Source: a virus
DNA: 24,262 nt
Reading direction: 5' to 3' (one strand)
Virus record (IMG/VR): IMGVR_UViG_3300023444_000008
Location: 1 to 24,262 of that record
Shown: positions 8,494-15,512 of the stretch, piece by piece
Numbering within the stretch: the stretch's first letter is position 1
How the letters are laid out: the number at the start of each line of letters is the position of its first letter
Position numbers and translations under genes: made by a program
The notes under the pieces: generated by a model
The model's input: only the letters and a program-made list of their open reading frames with translations
The model's database searches: none
What the model was told of the DNA's origin: nothing

Positions 8494-8515
8494 GGGCGGG
8501 GCTTGTCCCCGTCCC
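8494..8515 (+). promoter_or_regulatory. GC-rich hairpin after the capsid gene
   Basis: GGGCGGGG (8494-8501) pairs with CCCCGTCCC (8507-8515) around the loop CTTGT, with one bulged T. No T-run follows, so it does not look like an intrinsic terminator. It lies between the capsid stop and the AAGGAG of the next gene. It may protect the 3' end of the capsid message or reduce read-through. The pairing is seen; the role is inferred. Confidence 0.5.
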
Positions 8516-8531
8516 GTAAGGAGTGTATCGA

Positions 8532-8837
8532 ATGAAGAAGTACAAACTGAAATGTGACCGCAAAGAGGGAATCTCTTTTATGGGAAACTCGGCGCGGGTT
8601 CGCATGTTGCACGGCGAGACCAAGACGGTCGAACTGTCCGAATCGGATGTGGAGGCCCTTCGTAAATTCAACGTCAAGGCAGAACTCGAACTCCCGAAGA
8701 TGAAAGCAGTGGAACCGGAACCGGAAGCCGAGAAAGACGATGCAGGAGAGCCGGAGTCGGACAAAGAGCCGGAGCCGGACAAGAAGACCGGAAACAAGAA
8801 GACCGGAAACAAGAAGACCGACAACAAGAAAAAGTGA
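8532..8837 (+). CDS. Small head protein with lysine-rich repeat tail
   Basis: This protein of 101 residues has an N-terminal folded part of about 55 residues (ARVRMLHGETKTVELSESDV), then a Glu/Pro/Asp-rich stretch, then a Lys-rich tail in which KKTGN recurs. The start at 8532 is preferred over the in-frame GTG at 8523, because TAAGGAG (8517-8523) is correctly spaced for 8532 and overlaps 8523. Its place directly after the capsid gene and before the neck gene suggests a head accessory, decoration or completion protein. I do not recognise the family. The charged tail is encoded by 15-base tandem repeats and could bind DNA or another capsid surface; that is inference. Confidence 0.75.
   Translation: MKKYKLKCDRKEGISFMGNSARVRMLHGETKTVELSESDVEALRKFNVKAELELPKMKAVEPEPEAEKDDAGEPESDKEPEPDKKTGNKKTGNKKTDNKKK
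8781..8834 (+). repeat. 15-base tandem repeat in lysine tail
   Basis: The unit AAGAAGACCGGAAAC occurs at 8781-8795 and 8796-8810, with a variant at 8811-8825 and a partial copy to 8834. It encodes the KKTGN repeats. Its length is a multiple of three, so copy-number change would keep the frame. Confidence 0.9.
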
Positions 8838-8843
8838 TAACCA

Positions 8844-9620
8844 ATGCTCCAAAGTGAACTACGGGAACTCATCAAAATAGAGATTACCGGCAAACTGGTA
8901 GAGTTTGAACTGGCAGATGAAGACCTGGACAGGATCATTCAAGACGCAGTGAGAAGGGTGAAATCCTGGTATGTAGAGGGATTCCACTTCGAGACTATTC
9001 TCTTGAGTGAGAGTACCGAAGGGACGGCCTACTTTGAAGAGTCCGACCTGGCGGCCACGCCGGGGTATATCGAGGACATCCTGGGGGCCGATCCGGGACA
9101 GGGATCAGACCTGTCTGGTATATCGTTGGTAACTAACCTCCTGGGCCTCCCTGCTGACATACTTTACTACGCTGGAACCGGGTATGACTTTGGGGATGTT
9201 GACTATTCCGCAAGTGCGCCAGGCGCTTCTATTTTTGATGATTGGTTTATCACTTACTCACAATACGTTTCCGTCCGGCCAAGCATCGAGAACATGATGC
9301 CCATGTACGAATGGGAGTGGGTATCCCCCAAAGTCTACGTTTCAGGGGTGTCCCCTGGAGAGACCCATATAACCGTGGTTTATGCTCATGACCCCGCAAA
9401 CTTCGAGGAAATGACCATAAACAAGGCTATCAGTTGGGTTCAGGATTTCGCCATTGCCAAGACCAAGGTGGCCCTGGGCCGTGCTAGGGGTAAGTTCCGT
9501 TCCGGGGGCCTTAACTTCGAGACTGACGCAGCAGAGTTGGTTTCTGAGGGAAATGAGGCCATCCGAGAGTTAAAAGAGCAGTTGAAGATGCTCGACTTTA
9601 ACCCTGCTATCGAGAGGTAA
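8844..9620 (+). CDS. Neck / head-completion protein (T4 gp13-like)
   Basis: This protein of 258 residues resembles T4 gp13 in overall plan. It opens with a helical segment in which an LxxxIKxEI pattern precedes a ...VELADEDLDRIIQDAV region, has a variable aromatic middle, and closes with WVQDFAIAKTKVALGRARGK and a long helix (EGNEAIRELKEQLKMLD). The end corresponds to the WVKDYATALAKELNG and EEARLEKEALREELYLLD segments of gp13. In T4 gp13 joins the portal side of the filled head to the tail. The gene follows the small head protein by six bases and has only a weak ribosome binding site, so coupling is likely. The match is from remembered family sequence; an alignment would settle it. T4 gp13 is somewhat longer (309 residues). 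Confidence 0.6.
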   Translation: MLQSELRELIKIEITGKLVEFELADEDLDRIIQDAVRRVKSWYVEGFHFETILLSESTEGTAYFEESDLAATPGYIEDILGADPGQGSDLSGISLVTNLLGLPADILYYAGTGYDFGDVDYSASAPGASIFDDWFITYSQYVSVRPSIENMMPMYEWEWVSPKVYVSGVSPGETHITVVYAHDPANFEEMTINKAISWVQDFAIAKTKVALGRARGKFRSGGLNFETDAAELVSEGNEAIRELKEQLKMLDFNPAIER

Positions 9621-9623
9621 ATT

Positions 9624-11204
9624 ATGTCTGTAAAAAGTATCCTGGAGCAACTTCGAGCCAAGCAGGAGGATACCGGCGTTGCTATCGTCTTAGGAGAGAG
9701 CAACAACGGGGACAATACCCCGGAACCGGAGGACGCCATCCTGGACGCCGAATTGACTCCCGACATTCTGAAGGCTATGGAAGAGGCTGACGCCGCACCG
9801 CCTTCGGAAGAAGAACTCATGGAGATCATGGATGACTTCGACATCGGGCTTTATGACCTCATAGACCTGGCGAGTCTAGCCTATGCTCCTATGAGTGAAG
9901 AAGAGTTCGATGAGGCCCTTGCTAATTGGGGCGGGGAAGCCGACTTGAGCGAAGAGGAAGAGGATGACGCCGATGACGCCGGTGACGTCGAGACTCAGAC
10001 CGAGGACTCCGATGAGACCCTGGATGAAGCGAAGCGTGTAGGCCGTGGCGGTCGAAAGAAGAAGAAGAAGGACGCCCCAAAGAAAGACGATAAGAAGGCC
10101 AAGGCCGGTTCGGGGGCCAAAGCAGCCAAAGCAGCCAAGGCCGCCAAGAAGTCCGGCGGCGGCAAGTCCGGCGGCGGCAAGTCCGGCGGCGGTGGAGGCG
10201 GCGGGGGCGCGATGTTCAAGCCCGAGTACCGTGGAACCCACTACCGCGACAAGACCGGGAAAGCGCATCCCCGTAGAGACCCGAAGACCGGCGAAAAGGC
10301 GAAGACGGGATTCGACAAGTACTACAACCGGGACGCCTTCAACCAGGTTTTCGCTACCAACCTGTTCGCCAGGAAAGCAAAGCCCCCGAAGGAAATGCGA
10401 ACTCCCAGGGGTAACAGGATCAACCTGAAACACTACACCCCTTCCGGTTTTTGGGGATGTGTGAGGAAGATCATCAAGGGCGGCGTCATCAAGAAAGTGA
10501 AGAGGCCCGACAAGTACGGCACAGGCAAGGGAGGCAAGGTTTTTGCGGCCAGGGCCTTGTGTGCCATGATCGCATCTATGGGGCCGGGCAAGGTCAAGAG
10601 GCCCAAACCCATGATGAAGAAGTGGCGTGACACTTTCGCCAAGTGGCGTCAGAGCAAGTACAAAGGCCCCCATCCGTACAAAGGCTCCAAAGAGATGAAG
10701 AAGACCTGGCCCGGATTGAAGAAGGGCGGTTACACCGGAACCAAGTTCAAGGGACATTCCCCGTCCTATCAGGCCGCCGGAACGGGTGAACCGAACCCGG
10801 CTGACATCCTCATCGAAGGTCTGGCTCAGTACTTTCCCGAGGCCGAAGAGATCGAGAAGATTCTCGGAGTCATCGACATCTACATGGAAGGCCGCCTGTC
10901 GGAAGACGAGTTCGACGCCTACCTGGAGAGGAAGATGGAAGCGGCGGGTATCGAAGATGAAGAGACCGCCGAAGTCCTGGAGGCCATCAAGAGCCTTTCT
11001 TCCGAGATGGCTTTGATCGAGGACGGCGTGGAACTGGAACTCGAATCGGGACAAGCCCCCGATGATGAGGAAGACCCGGAGGATGAAGAGGAAGACCTGG
11101 AGGAAGAGGGAGTCACCGAAAAGACCAAGGAAGACCCCGAAGACTCCGAGGATGAAGACTCCGAGGAAGAAGAAGACGATATGGAGGATGAAGAGGAAGA
11201 CTGA
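9624..11204 (+). CDS. Charge-segregated structural protein, histone-H1-like linker, unknown function
   Basis: This protein of 526 residues matches no family I know. It has four zones. Residues 1-135 are very acidic. Residues 136-197 are a Lys/Ala/Gly linker with KKKKK, an AKAAKAAKAAKK run like histone H1 tails, and SGGGK repeats ending in poly-Gly. Residues 198 to about 385 are a strongly basic core rich in Lys, Arg, Trp and Tyr. Residues 390-526 start helical (ILGVIDIYMEGRLSEDEFDAYL) and end in an almost purely Asp/Glu tail. LDE135-A at the acidic-to-basic border fits the prohead protease rule. Codon use resembles that of the capsid gene, which suggests high expression. It lies between neck genes. 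An internal, DNA-contacting head protein with an acidic propeptide is a reasonable hypothesis; a neck or decoration protein is the alternative. Confidence 0.8.
   Translation: MSVKSILEQLRAKQEDTGVAIVLGESNNGDNTPEPEDAILDAELTPDILKAMEEADAAPPSEEELMEIMDDFDIGLYDLIDLASLAYAPMSEEEFDEALANWGGEADLSEEEEDDADDAGDVETQTEDSDETLDEAKRVGRGGRKKKKKDAPKKDDKKAKAGSGAKAAKAAKAAKKSGGGKSGGGKSGGGGGGGGAMFKPEYRGTHYRDKTGKAHPRRDPKTGEKAKTGFDKYYNRDAFNQVFATNLFARKAKPPKEMRTPRGNRINLKHYTPSGFWGCVRKIIKGGVIKKVKRPDKYGTGKGGKVFAARALCAMIASMGPGKVKRPKPMMKKWRDTFAKWRQSKYKGPHPYKGSKEMKKTWPGLKKGGYTGTKFKGHSPSYQAAGTGEPNPADILIEGLAQYFPEAEEIEKILGVIDIYMEGRLSEDEFDAYLERKMEAAGIEDEETAEVLEAIKSLSSEMALIEDGVELELESGQAPDDEEDPEDEEEDLEEEGVTEKTKEDPEDSEDEDSEEEEDDMEDEEED
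10149..10193 (+). repeat. 15-base tandem repeat encoding SGGGK
   Basis: Three copies of AAGTCCGGCGGCGGC (last base changed in the third) lie at 10149-10163, 10164-10178 and 10179-10193, directly before a poly-glycine codon run. They encode the flexible linker of the charge-segregated protein. The unit keeps the reading frame. Confidence 0.9.
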
Positions 11205-11671
11205 TGCCTCTGAAAATCTATCAACCTCAATACCCTCTGAACGCAGATATTACCTTTCTGGCCCGAGTCTGGAGAGAGTACTATCTGCGTTACCCTATTT
11301 TAACCTATCGGGTATTGCAGGATAACCCACTGTCCCATGACGAGGACTACCTAGACGCTGACCGGGAGGAAAGGCACTACGAGGATCACCAGATGAACCT
11401 CCGTATTGCTCTCGGTTCAGACAATGAGGAAATCAACTTGTCGAATGTGGGTATAGATAGGCCGAAGATCGTCATGTTCTACGCCTGCTACCCCTTTTGT
11501 GAAGACTTGGGGATTGAGCCAAAAATTGGGGATGTGATTCTTTTCGAGTATGATGAGCCTATAGAATACGAAGTCCGAACAGTAAGGAAACCAGTAGAGG
11601 CTACCTTCGCTCACTCGAACTACTGGTTTGAACGCGAACTAAAGGCAGAAAGGGCCGTACACGGAGAATGA
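11204..11671 (+). CDS. Putative neck / head-tail connector protein
   Basis: This protein of 155 residues starts with a TGATG overlap on the previous gene. The N-terminus (FLARVWREYYLRYPILTYRV) is aromatic, and the C-terminal half looks like a small beta barrel: PKIGDVILFEYDEPIEYEV followed by ANYWF-like NYWFERELKAERA. The GD-x-I plus YEV pattern is usual in small connector or stopper proteins, but I cannot assign a family. Its place between the gp13-like gene and the gp15-like gene is where T4 carries neck gene 14, so a neck role is inferred from context. No membrane segment or enzyme motif is visible. Confidence 0.7.
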   Translation: MPLKIYQPQYPLNADITFLARVWREYYLRYPILTYRVLQDNPLSHDEDYLDADREERHYEDHQMNLRIALGSDNEEINLSNVGIDRPKIVMFYACYPFCEDLGIEPKIGDVILFEYDEPIEYEVRTVRKPVEATFAHSNYWFERELKAERAVHGE

Positions 11672-11994
11672 CCGAAAATCCTTTCACCTACACCAAAAAG
11701 CAGTTTGGCGGCTTCCGGGCCAAAGGCCGGGAAGTAATGAGGGCAGAGGCCGAGAGGCTTCTTGACTTGCTGGAAGGCTCGATAGAAGACCGGGCTACCA
11801 GTGATGTCGAGACCGAAGTGGCTGATGCCCTCGGTGTAGTTGAAGACGGGGAAAACTTAGTGGTTACTGTAGTACAGGATCGGGTAGGGGATGGCGAATC
11901 GTCTAATCGAATCCTGAAGGCTATGGAATACGGTAGCAAAGAGAGGCCGATGACAAAGCCGGTCTTTCATGCTCTGAAGGCTTTTGAGGGCTGA
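11668..11994 (+). CDS. Small tail-completion protein, HK97 gp10-like candidate
   Basis: This protein of 108 residues overlaps the previous gene as ATGA. A helical N-terminal half (GREVMRAEAERLLDLLEGSI) is followed by a beta hairpin region (NLVVTVVQDRV) and then LKAMEYGSKERPMTKPVFHAL. That last pattern, a conserved E-(Y/F)-G-(T/S) followed by a P-x-x-P-type segment and a helix, is the signature of the HK97 gp10 family of head-tail connection or tail-completion proteins. The length and position between connector and tail-terminator genes agree. The assignment rests on this short motif, so it is moderate. Confidence 0.6.
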   Translation: MTENPFTYTKKQFGGFRAKGREVMRAEAERLLDLLEGSIEDRATSDVETEVADALGVVEDGENLVVTVVQDRVGDGESSNRILKAMEYGSKERPMTKPVFHALKAFEG

Positions 11995-11996
11995 TA

Positions 11997-12677
11997 ATGG
12001 CAAGGACAACACCAGACCCCATCAACGGAATTTTCCGTATCTATGACCTGGCTATGCGTGAATTTGTCCAAGTCACAATGCAAGGCAAGGAAGAACCTAT
12101 CCGGGTGATTATTGCCATAGGCTCCAGGGCGTTCCAGAGGCTAGAGTATCTTTACAATAGCCCGGACACTACAAAGCGCGTAACCTATCCTGTTATGGCC
12201 CTGGTGCGTACCGATTACTCACCGGCAGATGATAGGTTTAGATTTCATCCCCGGATGAAGATAGCCTACGAAGATGAAGGAAATACAAAGGTGGCGCTCA
12301 CCGCCATGAGTCCTCAACCAACCGACATCCCCTATACTCTCGACATTAGAACGATAAAGCAGAGAACTATGGATGAGATAGTGTCCAAGTTCAAACTGAA
12401 GTTCATAAAAGATACTGGTTACATCACGGTAGACTTGGGAGTCTACGGCCAGAAGTGGCTATCTGTTAAGTATGACGGAAGTTCCGATTCATCTGAGGTT
12501 GAGGTAGGTGAAGAGGAAAGGAAACTAAGAACTACGATTTCTCTCCAACTGAGGGGATGGGTTCTCAGGGAGCCTGAAAGACAGAAGATTGTCAGGCACT
12601 TTCAAACGATGCACTACGCAGACCAGGATGGCTCTGAGGACTTCTTAGAACAGGTGGAGATTGACGCGACAGAGTAA
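11997..12677 (+). CDS. Tail terminator / sheath-stabiliser (T4 gp15-like)
   Basis: This protein of 226 residues is placed directly before the sheath and tube genes. It shows the gp15 pattern: an early KRVTYPVMALVRTDY segment with basic or aromatic neighbours, a central PQPTDIPYTLDIRTIKQRTM followed by MDEIVSKFKLKF, and a late LRTTISLQLRGWVLREPER. T4 gp15 has corresponding segments ending in SLTFEVNGWMYPP. In T4 the gp15 hexamer caps the finished tail, stabilises the contracted sheath and binds the neck. It starts two bases after the previous stop. The call is based on pattern and position and would need a profile search to confirm. Codon use is less biased than in the next gene. Confidence 0.6.
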   Translation: MARTTPDPINGIFRIYDLAMREFVQVTMQGKEEPIRVIIAIGSRAFQRLEYLYNSPDTTKRVTYPVMALVRTDYSPADDRFRFHPRMKIAYEDEGNTKVALTAMSPQPTDIPYTLDIRTIKQRTMDEIVSKFKLKFIKDTGYITVDLGVYGQKWLSVKYDGSSDSSEVEVGEEERKLRTTISLQLRGWVLREPERQKIVRHFQTMHYADQDGSEDFLEQVEIDATE

Positions 12678-12697
12678 CAACGGTAAGGAGAATAACA

Positions 12698-14185
12698 ATG
12701 CCGCAACCTAGATCAGCCGGTGTATATCATCGGGAGATAGATCAGTCTCTCTTTGTGCCCGCTGTTTCCTCCACAATCTTCGCATGTGTCGGAGGGGCGC
12801 ACAAAGGGGAACTGAATACCGTTATCGAGGTTTCTTCGCAATCGGAGTATGTGAAGAAATTGGGTATTCCCACTACTCCGATGGGCCGGGCCATGTTCCA
12901 GTATTTGCGGTTTGGCCGTCAGGGTCTCTGCGTTCGGGTAGCCAACGGGGAAGCCGATGCAGTGGCACAAATAAACGATTCCGTGGGAGCCAAGACTTTC
13001 ACCATCTACGGGAAGCACCCCGGAGAGGGCTACAACGGTCTGGTTATCTGGATTCTGGAATCTCTCATCTCTTCCTCGAAGTTCAAACTCGTAGTGGAGG
13101 AAGACGGATTCCCTGTCGAAACCTGGGATGACCTGGACAAATCGAGCCTGGGAGCGACTCTCAATGATGAACTCACCGGCTCCGAGTACATCCGGGCGGT
13201 AAATGACACCGGGAACACGAATCCTCCGGCGGTGAATCAGTCCAAGACTCTGGCCGGTGGAAATTCCGGTATTACCGGGCTTCAGGACGCTGATTACATA
13301 GGAACCAAGACGGGAACCACCGTGACCGGCCTCCAGTGTTACCATAACCCGGAAGACCTCGATGTGGACATCCTGGCAATACCGGGGAACTCCAGTTCTG
13401 CCGTTATCGTCGCAATGCTGACACTGGCCGAGAACAGGGAGAACACCTACGCCATCATCGACCCTCCCTACGGTCTCGATGTGGATGAAGTGATCGACTT
13501 CCACAACGGAGCCGGGGCTTTCGCCGGGCAACATGCCGCCTTCAACACGCACCGGGCTTGCTGCGATTGGCCCTGGCACAAGGTCTATGACGCCTACCTG
13601 GAACAAGAGGTATGGGCCGCCCCTTCCGGCTTCACCGCCGGAATCATCGCTTACAATGACTATGTGGCGAATCCCTGGATTGCCGCCGCCGGTCTGGAGA
13701 GAGGCCGGGTGATAAACAGCCTGGCAATCGAGTATTCCCCGACCAGGGCCGAAAGGGATAAACTCAATGCATACAACAACATCAATCCCTATGTAAACTT
13801 CAAGACGGACGGCATCGTCCGATGGGGCCAGAATACCCTTTACCGGAAGTCCTCGGCACTGGCAAGCGAGAACGTGCGCCGGATGCTTTTCTACGCCGAG
13901 AAGCAACTCGGAGGGGTTTTGCGTTACCTGAATTTCGAGCCGAATGACCCGCGAACCTGGAAAGAACTCAAGCAACTCGGAAGTTCGGTTCTCGATCCGA
14001 TCCAGAGTGGCCGGGGTCTCTACGATTACCGCCTCATCTGCGATGACACTACGACTACCGATGACTTGATCGACCAGGAGACCGTTCTGGCGAAAATACT
14101 GTTGAAGCCGACCCGGATAGCCAAGGTTATCCAGTTGGATTGGACGATACTGCGTACCGGCGCGAAATTTGAAGAGTACATCTAA
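12698..14185 (+). CDS. Tail sheath protein (gp18/FI-like)
   Basis: This protein of 495 residues has typical sheath ends. The N-terminus is SAGVYHREIDQSLFVPAVSS followed by FACVGGAHKGELNTVIEVSS and a QYLRFGRQGLCVRVA segment, as in contractile sheath proteins. The C-terminal core domain includes LAIEYSPTRAERDKLNAYNN, then VRRMLFYAEKQLGGVLRYLN with LKQLGSSVLDPIQSGRGLYD, and ends in the arm strand VIQLDWTILRTGAKFEEYI. Sheath subunits encircle the tube and contract to drive it through the host envelope. AAGGAG at 12685-12690 is an ideal binding site seven bases before the ATG. C/G-ending codons dominate, consistent with high expression. It forms the usual pair with the tube gene 11 bases downstream. 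Confidence 0.92.
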   Translation: MPQPRSAGVYHREIDQSLFVPAVSSTIFACVGGAHKGELNTVIEVSSQSEYVKKLGIPTTPMGRAMFQYLRFGRQGLCVRVANGEADAVAQINDSVGAKTFTIYGKHPGEGYNGLVIWILESLISSSKFKLVVEEDGFPVETWDDLDKSSLGATLNDELTGSEYIRAVNDTGNTNPPAVNQSKTLAGGNSGITGLQDADYIGTKTGTTVTGLQCYHNPEDLDVDILAIPGNSSSAVIVAMLTLAENRENTYAIIDPPYGLDVDEVIDFHNGAGAFAGQHAAFNTHRACCDWPWHKVYDAYLEQEVWAAPSGFTAGIIAYNDYVANPWIAAAGLERGRVINSLAIEYSPTRAERDKLNAYNNINPYVNFKTDGIVRWGQNTLYRKSSALASENVRRMLFYAEKQLGGVLRYLNFEPNDPRTWKELKQLGSSVLDPIQSGRGLYDYRLICDDTTTTDDLIDQETVLAKILLKPTRIAKVIQLDWTILRTGAKFEEYI

Positions 14186-14196
14186 GGAGAAATCAA

Positions 14197-14724
14197 ATGG
14201 CTAACGCTTTTGCAGACGCTCTAGCGCAAGAGTTCGGGGGGTTCGAGCCGCAAAGACAGCATACATGGCTCATTTCCTTCCATTCTCTTCCGGGCGCTAA
14301 AGTCTTGGAACTGGCCCTGAGAACCGGCTTTCTTCCTTCCGAGAACAATGAAGAAATCGAGATACCCTACATGAATAGCAGGGTGTACATTGCCGGTAAA
14401 TACGCAGTTGACGCCGGTTCCCTCACATTCAATGACTATGTGGACTCCAATGTGGCCGGGATACTGGCAAACTGGAGAAAACTGGTCTACGATGTCAGGA
14501 CGGGACAGTTGGGGTATGCCCGAAGTTACAAGAAAACGGCCACCATCACCCTCTACGGCCCGGAACTCATCGTCGAGAGAACCTGGTCAATCAAGGGAAT
14601 CTGGCCGCAAGCCGTGAACTACGGGGCCATCGACTATTCAAGTTCGGATGTGGTACAGGTCGAATGTACGTTCAGGTACGACAAGGCCATTCCTGACTTC
14701 GCAGACACCGCCGTAGGCATCTAA
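14197..14724 (+). CDS. Tail tube protein (gp19-like)
   Basis: This protein of 175 residues has the length and features of the gp19 tube family. The N-terminus is FADALAQEFGGFEPQRQHTW, followed by a beta-rich body with PYMNSRVYIAGKYAVDAGSL, then LTFNDYVDSNVAGILANWRK and GYARSYKKTATITLYGPELI. Near the end, TWSIKGIWPQAVNYGAIDYS leads to the strand VVQVECTFRYDKA. Hexameric rings of this protein stack to make the DNA conduit inside the sheath. AAGGAG overlaps the sheath stop codon, with eight bases to the ATG, so the pair is co-expressed. Nothing is unusual. Confidence 0.92.
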   Translation: MANAFADALAQEFGGFEPQRQHTWLISFHSLPGAKVLELALRTGFLPSENNEEIEIPYMNSRVYIAGKYAVDAGSLTFNDYVDSNVAGILANWRKLVYDVRTGQLGYARSYKKTATITLYGPELIVERTWSIKGIWPQAVNYGAIDYSSSDVVQVECTFRYDKAIPDFADTAVGI

Positions 14725-14738
14725 AAACAGGAGTAACC

Positions 14739-15512
14739 ATGAAAACACACACTGTTATGTTACCCTCAAAGGGACTTCTGAACAATATCGAACCGTCAAT
14801 CATAATCCGGGAGATGTCCGTAGAGGTAGAGAAGGAAATCCTCTCCAATCATACCCCAACGGAGAAGATCATCAATATAGTCCAATGCTGCCTGGAGACT
14901 CCCGGAATCAATGTTGCCGACTTGCCGTTGGTGGACATAACCTATCTGCTTTTCGAGATCAGAGCCTTACTGGAGCCGGAGTACTTTTATCCTGTCCAGT
15001 GCGACTTCTGTGGCTTTTCTTTCAGGCATCCTGTGACGATACCGGGAGACTTCGAGATTATGTACGCCCCGGATGACCTTGCAGAGCCTATGCCTCTGGA
15101 ACTTCCTTGTGGAGATACCCTCGGGCTTGTCTTCCTTCGAGGCAGTGACCAGTTGGAAATCGAGAGAAGGGCAAAAGTCCTGCTGCAACAAAGGAGCAAG
15201 GGGTTCCGGCCCGGTAAGGGTCAGGACATGTCCGGGGTCTCGGTTCGCAATATCCAGCACACCGCCCGAATGGTGAAGCAGATACACACTATCAACGGCG
15301 AGGAAAAGGGACAGGCCGAGAAACAGGCTTATGTGAGCAAGATGCTCATGCGAGACTCAAACGCTATCAAGGACTTCTTCGATAGCGAATCGTTCGGAAT
15401 GGACACCGAGGTCTTGGTGACATGTCCTTCCTGCTCTCAGGAAGACTTTCACATTATCCAGATGAGGCCCGAGTTTTTTCGTCCAGGTCGGCGGGGAAGA
15501 GGAAGCGAGTAA
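14739..15512 (+). CDS. Tail-assembly chaperone, zinc-ribbon, T4_baseplate (gp26)-like; short form
   Basis: This protein of 257 residues begins MLPSKGLL..., then IIIREMSVEVEKEIL, the opening seen in the T4-type baseplate family PF12322. Four cysteines in two pairs, Cys88/Cys91 (CDFC) and Cys229/Cys232 (CPSC), can form one zinc ribbon. It sits between tube and tape measure, the place of the G-type tail chaperone in long-tailed phages. Its last codons overlap an open +1 frame that continues to 15693. AGGAG at 14729-14733 precedes the start by five bases. Function as chaperone rests on position and on the frameshift; T4 gp26 itself is described as a baseplate hub component, so hub assembly is the alternative. 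Confidence 0.75.
   Translation: MKTHTVMLPSKGLLNNIEPSIIIREMSVEVEKEILSNHTPTEKIINIVQCCLETPGINVADLPLVDITYLLFEIRALLEPEYFYPVQCDFCGFSFRHPVTIPGDFEIMYAPDDLAEPMPLELPCGDTLGLVFLRGSDQLEIERRAKVLLQQRSKGFRPGKGQDMSGVSVRNIQHTARMVKQIHTINGEEKGQAEKQAYVSKMLMRDSNAIKDFFDSESFGMDTEVLVTCPSCSQEDFHIIQMRPEFFRPGRRGRGSE

Noticed and set aside
8523-8531. GTG start three codons before the ATG of the small head protein
   Set aside because: The GTG overlaps the Shine-Dalgarno sequence TAAGGAG itself, which is correctly spaced only for 8532.
8781-8834. Possible CRISPR-like array
   Set aside because: The 15-base units are directly adjacent without spacers and encode a lysine tail in frame.
7010-8938. A 642-codon open frame on the - strand
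   Set aside because: It lies over the capsid gene and its neighbour; the translation is rich in Gly, Val and Ser runs, has no domain, and is explained by the C/G-ending codon bias of the + strand gene.
9876-11054. A 392-codon open frame on the - strand
   Set aside because: It mirrors the charge-segregated gene. The poly-Leu, Phe and Ala runs are reverse complements of Lys and Glu codon runs.
12713-13975. A 420-codon open frame on the - strand
   Set aside because: It mirrors the sheath gene, whose family identity is clear. No ribosome binding site or domain is visible.
15474-15480. Ordinary -1 slip at the T-run
   Set aside because: A -1 shift leads to the third frame, not to the open frame ending at 15693; only +1 or -2 reaches it.
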